A stretch of 25,153 nucleotides of DNA from Lachnospiraceae bacterium UBA7225 (GCA_002473385.1 DKTR01000030.1:1-25153), one strand, 5' to 3'. Shown: positions 8,394-15,657, counted from the stretch's first letter. Made by a program: numbers and translations. Notes: generated by a model not told the origin, from the letters alone.

Positions 8394-9137
8394 TTACCAC
8401 CATTTAATTAAATCTGTTACCTGGTTACGCAGCGCAATAAACTGTGGATCTGCTATATCCCTTGGACGCGGCAGCTCGTTTATCAGCGTTGTCTTTACAG
8501 TCGTCGGCTTATTTGACAGAATCATGATCTTGTTTCCAAGATAGACAGCCTCCTCAATATTATGCGTAATGAAAAGCACCGTGGTCTTTGTCATCTGCCA
8601 AAGCTTAACCAGTTCGTCCTCCAGTTTAAACCGCAGCTCAATATCAAGCTGCCCATAGGGTTCATCCATCAAAAGCAGCTCCGGCTCCGTAGCAAAGGCC
8701 CTGGCAATGCTCACCCGCTGCAGCATGCTGGCGGAGAGCTGTTTCGGATAATATTTCCGGTATTTTACAAGTCCTACAATTTCCAGATATTTCTCGATCC
8801 GCTCTTTCTTCTCCGCTGCAGAAAGCGGCTTATATAAAAGACCAAAACCAACGTTTTCCTCCACCGTAAGCCATGGCATGGTAGAGTTGCCCTGAAAAAT
8901 ATAGGCAATATTCTGCGTCTTTGTATTGACCTTTTGTCCGTCCAGAAGGATTTCGCCCGATGTGATATCATAAATATTTACAAGGCTGTTTAAAAATGTA
9001 GTCTTTCCGCAGCCTGTAGGACCAACCACGCACAGCAGATCTCCTTCTATAACATCGAAAGAAACGTCATTCAGAACAAGAAGATCGCCAAATTTTTTTG
9101 TCAGGTTCCTGACCTGCACCTTTACCCGTTCGCTCAT
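8394..9137 (-). CDS. ABC transporter ATPase with degenerate signature motif (SsuB/TauB-like)
   Basis: A 247-residue ATPase of the nitrate/sulfonate/taurine class. Walker A GPTGCGKTT (39-47), Q-loop glutamine 82, Walker B LLLMDEP with catalytic E159, and switch histidine 192 (ITHNIEEA) are intact. The signature, normally LSGGM, is LSASM (134-138), and the D-loop context is YGQLD rather than FGALD. It ends in IKWW. The start at 9137 overlaps the upstream ATPase by ATGA and has GGGAGG 7 nt before it. Paired with the other ATPase of the operon it would supply the good catalytic Walker/histidine set, while its own signature would form the weak second site. A closely similar protein lies at 24408-25151. 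Confidence 0.93.
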   Translation of the reverse strand: MSERVKVQVRNLTKKFGDLLVLNDVSFDVIEGDLLCVVGPTGCGKTTFLNSLVNIYDITSGEILLDGQKVNTKTQNIAYIFQGNSTMPWLTVEENVGFGLLYKPLSAAEKKERIEKYLEIVGLVKYRKYYPKQLSASMLQRVSIARAFATEPELLLMDEPYGQLDIELRFKLEDELVKLWQMTKTTVLFITHNIEEAVYLGNKIMILSNKPTTVKTTLINELPRPRDIADPQFIALRNQVTDLIKWW

Positions 9138-9913
9138 GTTTCTCCCTCCCATTGTGAACTGTCCAGAATGCCAGTGATTTCTTTGCGCAAAGCCAGGAAT
9201 TCTTCAGAAACCAGATCTCTGGGTCTTGGAAGATCAATGACATATTCCTTTTTCACGGTAGCGGGGCAGCTGGTAAGGACAATGATCCTGTCCGCAAGGT
9301 AAAGCGCCTCTTCTATATTATTAGTAACAAAAATAACCGTACGTTTTTCCGTACTCCAGATTCTCTGCAGCTCCTCCTGCATCAGATATCTGGTCTGTGC
9401 ATCTAATGCCCCGAAGGGTTCGTCCATCAACATTACTCTCGGTTCATTGCAGTATGCCCTCGCAATACCGACACGTTGTCTCATTCCTCCGGAAAGCTGG
9501 TTTGGAAAAGAATTTTCAAAGCCCTGCAGCCCGACCAGGTCAATATATTTCTGGGCGCGCTCTCTGCGCTCCTTCTTTTTAACACCGGCTATTTTAGGTC
9601 CGTATTCCACATTCCCCATGGTTGTCATCCACGGAAAAAGAGAAATCGACTGGAACACAACGCCTCTGGAAATATCCGGTTTTTCCACCTTCTCTCCCTC
9701 AGCCATTATCTTTCCCTCTGAAGTCTGCTCAAAACCGGCAATCATATTGATAATCGTGGTCTTACCGCACTGACCGGGACCAAAGAGAACCAGAAACTCA
9801 TTCTCTCTGGCAGAAAAGTTCAAATCATGTACTACCTCATGCTCTCCATCCGGTGTGTCAAATACCTTGCTGACGTGCTCACTTTCTATGATTATCTTCC
9901 GCTCTTGTTCCAT
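9134..9913 (-). CDS. ABC transporter ATPase with canonical signature but Asn in the H-loop
   Basis: A 259-residue ATPase of the nitrate/sulfonate/taurine class. Walker A GPGQCGKTT (45-53), signature LSGGM (140-144) and Walker B MLMDEPFGALD (161-171) are canonical. At the switch position the expected histidine is asparagine: VTNNIEEAL, N198. The neighbouring ATPase has the histidine but lacks the LSGGM signature, so the pair is complementary. The start is taken as ATG 9913, 10 nt after AGGAGG; a GTG at 9919 is also possible. Its 5' end overlaps the permease gene by about 22 bp and its stop overlaps the next ATPase by ATGA, so the three are tightly coupled. Confidence 0.93.
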   Translation of the reverse strand: MEQERKIIIESEHVSKVFDTPDGEHEVVHDLNFSARENEFLVLFGPGQCGKTTIINMIAGFEQTSEGKIMAEGEKVEKPDISRGVVFQSISLFPWMTTMGNVEYGPKIAGVKKKERRERAQKYIDLVGLQGFENSFPNQLSGGMRQRVGIARAYCNEPRVMLMDEPFGALDAQTRYLMQEELQRIWSTEKRTVIFVTNNIEEALYLADRIIVLTSCPATVKKEYVIDLPRPRDLVSEEFLALRKEITGILDSSQWEGET

Positions 9914-10677
9914 CGGCACATTACCTCCTCTGCCTTACGCATGATATAAGCCAGCAAAAACCCGACCACACCGATCATAATAATCCCGGCCAGGATCTGC
10001 GTCATATTATTGTTATCCATGCCCGCCTGAATAGTCCATCCAAGCCCATTCTGCGCTTTGATCATTTCCGCCGCCACTACACTTGCCCAGGCGGAGGAAA
10101 TTCCAACCTGCAGCCCTGCAAAAATGGAAGGAACAGCAGCCGGAATAACGATCGTGGTGAAAATCTGTCTCTCCTTTGCGCCAAGCATACGTGACGCATT
10201 GATGATTTCCGGATCTACACTCATCGCTCCTGTCATCGCATTCAGGGTAGTGTTTGCGAAAGCGGCAAGGAAAATCAAAAAGATTTTCGCCTGCTCCCCA
10301 AGACCGAACCATACAATAGATATCGGAATCCAGGCAATCGGAGGTATCGGACGGATAAAGCGGAAGATCGGATTAAAAATCGCTCTTGCCAGCATATATC
10401 TGCCCATCAGAAGCCCCAGGCTGATACCCACCAGGGAACCGAGTAAAAAGCCGATGAGGACACGCCGCAGGCTGTTAAGCATGTGGACGATCAGACTGCA
10501 TTTTCCGACAGTGCCAACACAGTATTCTATAAGAGAAGAGAACACCGTCACCGGATCCGGCATCAGCTTTGACAGGGTAGTAAAATGAGTACCCCACCAC
10601 CACAAAAGCAGGAATGCCCCAATAGAAATTACCGCGCATATGGCAGATATCATTGTTTCTTTTACTTTTTCGTTCAT
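9892..10677 (-). CDS. ABC transporter permease, SsuC/TauC-like (second)
   Basis: A membrane subunit of 261 residues with about six hydrophobic segments. The coupling loop to the ATPase is visible as ASRMLGAKERQIFTTIVIP followed by AVPSIFAGLQVGISSAW (about residues 165-200), the binding-protein-dependent permease pattern of the nitrate/sulfonate/taurine class. It overlaps the first permease by ATGA and overlaps the canonical ATPase at its 3' end. It is clearly different in sequence from the first permease, so the importer would have two unlike membrane subunits as well as two unlike ATPases. Relatives usually work as homodimers. Confidence 0.93.
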   Translation of the reverse strand: MNEKVKETMISAICAVISIGAFLLLWWWGTHFTTLSKLMPDPVTVFSSLIEYCVGTVGKCSLIVHMLNSLRRVLIGFLLGSLVGISLGLLMGRYMLARAIFNPIFRFIRPIPPIAWIPISIVWFGLGEQAKIFLIFLAAFANTTLNAMTGAMSVDPEIINASRMLGAKERQIFTTIVIPAAVPSIFAGLQVGISSAWASVVAAEMIKAQNGLGWTIQAGMDNNNMTQILAGIIMIGVVGFLLAYIMRKAEEVMCRWNKSGR

Positions 10678-11474
10678 TCGGCATTCATTCCTTTCGCAAC
10701 CTTTATTTCCAGCCAGTGCAGGATAGCATCAAATATCAGACCTACCAGACCGATCATAATCATGCCGACAAAGACAAGCGACGCCTTGGACGCATAACGT
10801 CCCTGCTGGATCATATAGCCAAGTCCCGCAGACGATGCCAGAAGTTCTGCGGCCACCGAAGCCATCCAGGCAGCGCCCATCGCAACCCGAAGCCCGGTAA
10901 AGATCATAGGAAGGGCTGTAGGAATCGCAATACGGAACAGTTTTTGCCGGTTGGAAAACCCAAACACATCACCGACCCAGAGATGTTCCTGTTTTGTCTG
11001 CCTTATTCCCGTATAACTGTTTACAATACATGCCACCGAAGTGCTCAGAAAAATAACGGCGGCTTTCGGCATGATGCCAATTCCAAACAGCAGGATAAAC
11101 ATCGGAATCCAGGCAAGTCCCGGTACCGGGCGGATCAGGTCAAATAACGGCCGCATAAAGCGGTCCACCCATTTGGACCATGCCATCAGAATTCCGGCCG
11201 GAACCCCGAACAGTACACCCAGAGAATAACCCAGAAGCACCACCTTCAGGCTCTCCAGCAGGTGGGTAGGAAGCGTTGCTCCATCCGGCACCTTTGAGGT
11301 CATTTTCTGTACAAAGGTCTTCGCTACGGTAAATGGTCCCGGGAAAACCGTCTCCTGTTTCAGATGCAGTATATTAATACAGAAATACCAGATTCCGATT
11401 ACCGCCAGTACAGAACAACAGGAAATAATCATATATTTGTTAAATTTTTTCTTCTTTTTCTTCTTTTTCTTCAT
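10674..11474 (-). CDS. ABC transporter permease, SsuC/TauC-like (first)
   Basis: A membrane subunit of 266 residues with about six hydrophobic segments. The coupling loop reads VGDVFGFSNRQKLFRIAIP then ALPMIFTGLRVAMGAAW. The N-terminus is extreme: a run of nine lysines directly after the initiator methionine, encoded by AAG/AAA repeats, before the first helix. GGGGAGG lies just before the ATG at 11474, and a 7-bp hairpin and an intrinsic terminator lie between it and the binding-protein gene, so it is expected to be made in smaller amounts than the binding protein. It ends in an ATGA overlap with the second permease. Confidence 0.93.
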   Translation of the reverse strand: MKKKKKKKKKFNKYMIISCCSVLAVIGIWYFCINILHLKQETVFPGPFTVAKTFVQKMTSKVPDGATLPTHLLESLKVVLLGYSLGVLFGVPAGILMAWSKWVDRFMRPLFDLIRPVPGLAWIPMFILLFGIGIMPKAAVIFLSTSVACIVNSYTGIRQTKQEHLWVGDVFGFSNRQKLFRIAIPTALPMIFTGLRVAMGAAWMASVAAELLASSAGLGYMIQQGRYASKASLVFVGMIMIGLVGLIFDAILHWLEIKVAKGMNAE

Positions 11475-11498
11475 TCATCTGCCTCCCCTTAAACATCT

Positions 11499-11517
11499 GT
11501 GCCCGTCCGGCGGGCAC
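11499..11517 (-). other. Hairpin ahead of the permease ribosome site
   Basis: GTGCCCG (11499-11505) and CGGGCAC (11511-11517) form a perfect 7-bp stem with a 5-nt loop, about 12 nt upstream of the GGGGAGG site. It has no T-run, so it may protect the processed downstream mRNA or tune translation. Confidence 0.55.
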
Positions 11518-11529
11518 TGTTCAAGGTCC

Positions 11530-11555
11530 AAAAACGGGGGCCCGAAAGCCCCCGG
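11530..11555 (-). terminator. Internal attenuator after the binding-protein gene
   Basis: On the minus strand a GC stem (CGGGGGC at 11535-11541 with GCCCCCG at 11548-11554) is followed by TTTTT (complement of 11530-11534). It starts about 20 nt after the binding-protein stop codon. Partial termination here would give more binding protein than permease, a common stoichiometry for importers. Confidence 0.8.
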
Positions 11556-11575
11556 ACATCCCAGAATCAATTTCC

Positions 11576-12646
11576 TTATTGTGCCCCAGCCCAGGCTTTT
11601 ACATTCGTAATAAAGCTGTTATCAATGCTCGCTTCCACATTTGCCACGTCTTCTTCTGTCACCATTTCGTTCTGTAACAGGAAATTCGCCGCATAATTCA
11701 TAAAGCTGCCAAGCTTATAATCGCCGTCATCTACAGTATCCAGCGTAAAATAGCTCTTTAAACCGCACTCGTCGATAACATCCTGCTCTTCATAATCAAG
11801 TCCTTCGTCTACATACCATTTCAGAGCAACCGCTACTCTGTTGTCCTGGTTCGCAAGCATATCCGCGCAGGCTCTGTAATAGCAGTACAGGAACAGCTCT
11901 ACATCCTCCGGATGCTCCTCGGCAAACTCGCTCTGGACATATACAGCGTCAATGATATCCTGGGAGGATACCTGTGTATAATCAGAAACCTGTACATAGC
12001 CGTCTGCTGCCAGGTAAGCAGCATAGGTAGGATTCACCGCGATCAGATCGCCCTCTCCGGATTCAAACGCCGCCAGCGCGGAGGAATAATCCAGATTTGT
12101 GAATGTGAACTCATCTGCACCGTATCCAAAATATGACATATATTCAATTGCATTCATCTGTGCCGTAGTATTCATCGGACCCAGAATGACAGCGTCCTTC
12201 AAAGCTTCCGCGCTGCCATAAACTCCGTTCTCATCCGGACCTGCCTGGTAAATATCATCGTCCGCTCTTCCATAAAGCGTTTCGCCGCTGATGGTCAGAC
12301 AGCCGTCTCCGATATACTTATACATTCCTGTAGACAATGCGTAGACAGAAGCCATTCCCGATACAGCAATATCACACTCGTCAGCAGCCATTGCTTCGTT
12401 AACCAAAGTACCCTGGGAGCCAAAGTTTACAATTTCTACATCCAGACCGGCTTCCTCATAATACCCTTCTGCGTATGCATACCAGGCAGGAAGTCCAACC
12501 CAGTTTGCCAGAGTGCCGATGACAATTTTTTCTCCGGATGCAGCGGGCATCGCTGCCGGTTCTTCTGCGCTGCCTGAAATGCAGGCGGTACTAGCCAGAG
12601 CTACAGATGTAGCCAGTGTCGTTAAAAATAATCTTCTTTTTGTCAT
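11576..12646 (-). CDS. ABC transporter substrate-binding lipoprotein, SsuA/TauA/NMT1-like
   Basis: A 356-residue periplasmic-type binding protein, first gene of the importer operon. The N-terminus MTKRR plus a hydrophobic stretch ends at STAC (Cys 22), an acceptable lipobox, so the protein is probably lipid-anchored outside the membrane. The mature start EKIVIGTLANWVGLPAWYAYAEGYYEEAGLDVEIV is the hallmark of the NMT1/SsuA fold, and the motif EAMAADECDIAVSGMAS follows. Members bind sulfonates, taurine, nitrate, pyrimidine precursors or riboflavin. AAAGGAG stands 6 nt before the ATG. The linked cytoplasmic sulfatase favours a sulfated or sulfonated ligand, but the binding-pocket residues were not modelled. 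The mature protein is notably acidic. Confidence 0.9.
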   Translation of the reverse strand: MTKRRLFLTTLATSVALASTACISGSAEEPAAMPAASGEKIVIGTLANWVGLPAWYAYAEGYYEEAGLDVEIVNFGSQGTLVNEAMAADECDIAVSGMASVYALSTGMYKYIGDGCLTISGETLYGRADDDIYQAGPDENGVYGSAEALKDAVILGPMNTTAQMNAIEYMSYFGYGADEFTFTNLDYSSALAAFESGEGDLIAVNPTYAAYLAADGYVQVSDYTQVSSQDIIDAVYVQSEFAEEHPEDVELFLYCYYRACADMLANQDNRVAVALKWYVDEGLDYEEQDVIDECGLKSYFTLDTVDDGDYKLGSFMNYAANFLLQNEMVTEEDVANVEASIDNSFITNVKAWAGAQ

Positions 12647-12676
12647 AGTTGTCTCCTTTCAACTTATGGTCGGACG

Positions 12677-12717
12677 TTTCCGGAAAATCGGCGCCGTCTC
12701 TGATATCAGAGTTCCGG
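12677..12717. repeat. Nested palindromes in the operon leader
   Basis: The leader of the transporter mRNA contains TTTCCGGAAA (12677-12686, perfect 10-bp palindrome), CTCTGATATCAGAG (12698-12711, perfect 14-bp palindrome) and TTCCGG (12712-12717), the last able to pair with CCGGAA of the first. They could be protein sites or RNA hairpins ahead of the ribosome site. Confidence 0.5.
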
Positions 12718-12750
12718 ATTCGCCCTGTTTTGTTTGTTCGCATGAATTTA

Positions 12751-12764
12751 CGCATACGTATGCG
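12751..12764. promoter_or_regulatory. LacI-type operator
   Basis: CGCATACGTATGCG is a perfect 14-bp palindrome with the central CG typical of LacI/GalR operators. It lies about 10-24 bp downstream of the predicted start site of the transporter operon, so a bound repressor would block transcription. The adjacent LacI-family gene is the obvious binder. Confidence 0.8.
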
Positions 12765-12780
12765 AAATGTTTATGCTCAT

Positions 12781-12809
12781 ATTATAAGCTTGGACTCAAA
12801 GCTTGTCAA
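12781..12809 (-). promoter_or_regulatory. Consensus sigma-A promoter of the transporter-sulfatase operon
   Basis: On the minus strand TTGACA (12804-12809), a 17-bp spacer and TATAAT (12781-12786) match the consensus at all 12 positions. Within the spacer two AAGCTT hexamers (12786-12791 and 12799-12804) form an inverted repeat that may be a second protein site. Such a strong promoter would need tight repression, consistent with the operator next to it. Confidence 0.93.
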
Positions 12810-12878
12810 TACATTTATGGAGATTTGGCAGAATAAATATTTTTAAAGAAGTGTTTTTGTGGAAAGTGTACAGTCGTT

Positions 12879-13886
12879 TTACGGCAGGGTTGTCTTTTTC
12901 AACAAAAGCTGCGTACCAACAACCGTGTGGACCGGTTCCTGGGAACCGTTCGTAATTGCAGCGCGCAGCATCTCGCAGCCAATAGCAGCGAGCCGTTCAT
13001 GAAAAACATCAACCGTAGTAAGCTCCGGAGCAATCTCCGTAATAAAAGGAACACTGCCTACTCCCGCAATCTGTACATCCTCCGGTACAGACAGACCAAG
13101 ATCCCTGCAGGCATTTATCACCCCCAGGGCTACCGTATCATTAAAAGCGAAGATAGCTGATTTTTTTGAAAGAATACGGGATTTGTTCTGCATAATGCAC
13201 TCGTATGCGGAATTTGGCGAAAGCTCGCTCTGTAATACCGCATTCTTACCCAGAATTATGCCGCATTCTTTCAGTCCCCGTTTAAACCCGGCCAGACGCA
13301 TCCCGGACTCTGCAGAGGTCTTAACATTAATATAATAGCTCTGATATTCCGGGTATCTGCCGAAATGCTTTCCTACCTGGTAACCGCTTCCTTCGCAGTC
13401 CGAAAGACAGCTGCTATAGTAATCAGACTTCTCCGCATGCATCAGATATACGCATGGAACGTGGTACTTCCGGATGAGATCCATATCCTTTTTGGCGGGT
13501 TCCATACGGAAAATAATAAATCCGTCCACCTTTCCGGTTTTGATCATCCGCTCAAAGTTAGAGAGACCGCCGCGCTTTTCCCCGTCGTAGACAACCATCA
13601 CATCATAGCCGTATTTGCTCAGTTCCTCCTGGACGAGGTCATAAAGATGTGCAAGCCCGATATTTCTGCTCATACCAATAAAATGCTTTGGAAAGAGAAT
13701 TCCGACCGTACCGGTACGATTGGTTTTCAGACTTCTCGCCTGGCTGTTCAGAACAAAGCCATATTCCTGCGCTTTCTCCTGAATAAACCGGCGGCGCTCC
13801 TTGGAAATCTGATTGCTGTCGTTTAAGGCACGGGAAATAGTGGACTGCGAAACCCCTATGATTTCAGCAAATTCCTTAGATGTCAT
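12879..13886 (-). CDS. LacI-family transcriptional repressor
   Basis: A 335-residue regulator. The N-terminal helix-turn-helix is classic: TSKEFAEIIGVSQSTISRAL (residues 2-21), then a hinge region with SQARSLKTNRTGTVGILFP. The remainder is a periplasmic-binding-protein-like sensor domain with VDGFIIFR, AIFAFNDTVALGV and the late PELTTVDV motif. AGGAGG precedes the ATG by 7 nt. It lies just upstream of, and in the same direction as, the transporter operon, with a consensus promoter and palindromic operator between. Sulfonate-type importers are usually under LysR control or sulfur limitation, so a LacI-type sensor suggests induction by a specific, perhaps sugar-like, ligand. Confidence 0.95.
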   Translation of the reverse strand: MTSKEFAEIIGVSQSTISRALNDSNQISKERRRFIQEKAQEYGFVLNSQARSLKTNRTGTVGILFPKHFIGMSRNIGLAHLYDLVQEELSKYGYDVMVVYDGEKRGGLSNFERMIKTGKVDGFIIFRMEPAKKDMDLIRKYHVPCVYLMHAEKSDYYSSCLSDCEGSGYQVGKHFGRYPEYQSYYINVKTSAESGMRLAGFKRGLKECGIILGKNAVLQSELSPNSAYECIMQNKSRILSKKSAIFAFNDTVALGVINACRDLGLSVPEDVQIAGVGSVPFITEIAPELTTVDVFHERLAAIGCEMLRAAITNGSQEPVHTVVGTQLLLKKTTLP

Positions 13887-13945
13887 GGACGAACCTCCTG
13901 TTGTAAATCCGCGTGATTGATGGCGGCATCATTTTTATAACAGAA

Positions 13946-13954
13946 AGTATATCA
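13946..13954 (-). promoter_or_regulatory. Extended -10 of the LacI-family gene promoter
   Basis: On the minus strand TGA-TATACT forms an extended -10 element about 60 nt before the start codon. No good -35 box is seen at the expected distance, as is common with extended -10 promoters. Confidence 0.55.
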
Positions 13955-13983
13955 CGTTTTTCCTGTTTTTTCTATCCTTTTTA

Positions 13984-13997
13984 CGGATAGGTATCCG
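13984..13997. promoter_or_regulatory. Possible second LacI-type operator upstream of the regulator gene
   Basis: CGGATAGGTATCCG has perfect 6-bp inverted arms around GG and matches the 14-bp operator at 12751-12764 at 11 of 14 positions. It lies upstream of the regulator's own promoter and may serve autoregulation or looping with the other site, about 1.2 kb away. Confidence 0.5.
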
Positions 13998-14147
13998 AAT
14001 ATTTGTTGCTGTTCACAGCAACACGCTATGCGATGCACCTACGCCTCCGGTTACAACAGCTGTCAGAATTTTTCCCATACCTTCAACAAGTTTTACGGTA
14101 TCAGATTGACACGTACGGCGCCAGACCGGAGCAAATGATAAAATAAA

Positions 14148-14177
14148 TTTACACCTTACCATTTTCTATGTTAAACT
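14148..14177 (+). promoter_or_regulatory. Candidate dgt promoter
   Basis: TTTACA (14148-14153) followed after 18 bp by TAAACT (14172-14177), a 4/6 match to TATAAT. It is the best pair in the region and leaves a leader of about 50 nt. Confidence 0.45.
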
Positions 14178-14202
14178 GATTCCAGAATACTATCGGAAAG
14201 GA

Positions 14203-14221
14203 CCTGCGGCGCTGCCGCAGG
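14203..14221 (+). promoter_or_regulatory. Hairpin overlapping the dgt ribosome site
   Basis: CCTGCGGC (14203-14210) pairs perfectly with GCCGCAGG (14214-14221) around a 3-nt loop. The AGGGG that best serves as Shine-Dalgarno for the ATG at 14233 is partly inside the 3' arm, so the stem could limit translation. An alternative AAAGGA lies just before the stem. Confidence 0.5.
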
Positions 14222-14232
14222 GGAAATTTTAT

Positions 14233-15657
14233 ATGAACTGGTCTACTTTGCTTTGTCCCGACCGCATCCGCAGCTATGTGGGAGCTGCAAGAGAGGCGGA
14301 TCTGAGAAGTGAATTTGAAAAAGATTACCACCGCATTATTGGCAGCGCCTCGTTCAGACGTCTCCAGGACAAAACACAGGTTTTCCCGCTGGATAAGAGT
14401 GATTTTATCCGCACAAGGCTGACACACTCGATGGAGGTATCTTCAATTGCGCGCTCACTTGGACAGAATATTTCGCAGTATATTATCCGCAATCAACGTG
14501 ACAGAAGCTTCGATCTGCAGATGCAGTCCGATATATGCAGCATCGTGCAGTGTGCCGGTCTGATTCACGACATCGGCAATCCTCCGTTCGGTCATTTCGG
14601 AGAGACGACTATCCGCGACTGGTTTCGTGAAAATCTTCCGCGTCTGACGTTTGAGGGAAAACCGCTCACGGAAGTGCTTGCTCCGCAGATGCTTGCAGAT
14701 TTCTACAACTTTGAGGGCAACGCCCAGGCGCTGCGTCTGGTGACAAAGCTGCATTTTCTGGTAGATGATAACGGCATGAACCTCACCTATGCACTGCTGA
14801 ACACGATCATAAAATATCCGGTTTCTTCTCTGGAAGTAAACAAAACGAGCGGAAATATTAAAGATAAAAAGCCCGGCTATTTTTACGCGGACCGTGATAT
14901 TTTTGAGAAAATCCAAAGCGCTACCGGTACAAATGGCTGCCGCCATCCTCTGTGCTATATTTTGGAGGCAGCGGACGACATCGCTTATCTGACCGCTGAC
15001 ATTGAGGATGCATACCGGAAGGGCTTTATCAGCTACCGGCTGCTTTTAGAAGAGCTGCGCTCAGAAGATGTGCTGACGCGTATGCTTTTGCCGGAGCAGA
15101 ACACATATCTGGATATTGTCAACCGGCTGGAGCGCAAATATGAAAGCGGCATAAAACGCGGTGTCGCCGACCCGGAAGGCTACGCCGTGTCCAACTGGAT
15201 CGTAACCGTGCAGGGCTTTCTGATCTCCTGCGCCACCTATGGCTTTACAAAAAATTACCGGGTCATTATGGACGGCAGCTACCCCACCGACCTGTTCAGC
15301 CGCAGCCACGGCAGCGCGCTGCACGACCGTCTCGGCGATATTGCTTACCGTTACGTTTTCGTGTCGCGCCCGATTTTCAAAACGGAGCTTGCTGCCGCTA
15401 CCGTACTGCAGTATCTGCTTGACAAGTTTATTTCAGCAGTAATTAACTATGATACCGGCAACCGGCTGACAGACGTGCAGGAAAAGCTGATGACGCTGGT
15501 TTCTGAAAACTATAAGTCCGTCTACCGCAGACAGGCAGCGGGCAAATCCCCGCAGGAAAAGCTCTATCTGCGGCTCCTGCTGATTACCGACCACATCTGC
15601 GGCATGACAGACAGTTACGCGAAACGGTTATACCAGGAGCTAAACGGCATAGATTAA
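14233..15657 (+). CDS. dgt: Deoxyguanosinetriphosphate triphosphohydrolase (dGTPase)
   Basis: A cytosolic HD-domain enzyme that cleaves dGTP (or other dNTPs) to the deoxynucleoside and triphosphate. Length is 474 residues. The HD metal motif is complete: H65 (RTRLTHSMEV), H112-D113 (LIHDIGNPPFGHFGE) and a later aspartate in EAADDIAYLTADIEDA. The N-terminal RRLQDKTQVFPL segment is a family hallmark. It converges with thymidine kinase; both act on deoxynucleosides, so a joint role in nucleotide salvage is plausible. The exact nucleotide preference varies among dNTP triphosphohydrolases and cannot be fixed here. Confidence 0.95.
   Translation: MNWSTLLCPDRIRSYVGAAREADLRSEFEKDYHRIIGSASFRRLQDKTQVFPLDKSDFIRTRLTHSMEVSSIARSLGQNISQYIIRNQRDRSFDLQMQSDICSIVQCAGLIHDIGNPPFGHFGETTIRDWFRENLPRLTFEGKPLTEVLAPQMLADFYNFEGNAQALRLVTKLHFLVDDNGMNLTYALLNTIIKYPVSSLEVNKTSGNIKDKKPGYFYADRDIFEKIQSATGTNGCRHPLCYILEAADDIAYLTADIEDAYRKGFISYRLLLEELRSEDVLTRMLLPEQNTYLDIVNRLERKYESGIKRGVADPEGYAVSNWIVTVQGFLISCATYGFTKNYRVIMDGSYPTDLFSRSHGSALHDRLGDIAYRYVFVSRPIFKTELAAATVLQYLLDKFISAVINYDTGNRLTDVQEKLMTLVSENYKSVYRRQAAGKSPQEKLYLRLLLITDHICGMTDSYAKRLYQELNGID

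Larger units (their letters stand above)
13887..14232. other. Divergent intergenic region between lacI-type gene and dgt
   Basis: This 346-bp gap contains the regulator's promoter and possible operator, an inverted repeat GTTGCTG-TTCA-CAGCAAC (14005-14022), a candidate dgt promoter and a hairpin at the dgt ribosome site. A 49-codon minus-strand frame (14013-14162) without a ribosome site is not called as a gene. Confidence 0.6.

Noticed and set aside
14013..14162. 49-codon minus-strand frame ending VVTGGVGASHSVLL
   Set aside because: No ribosome binding site before its ATG or any inner ATG, it overlaps the likely dgt promoter, and no family is recognised. It may be a gene remnant.
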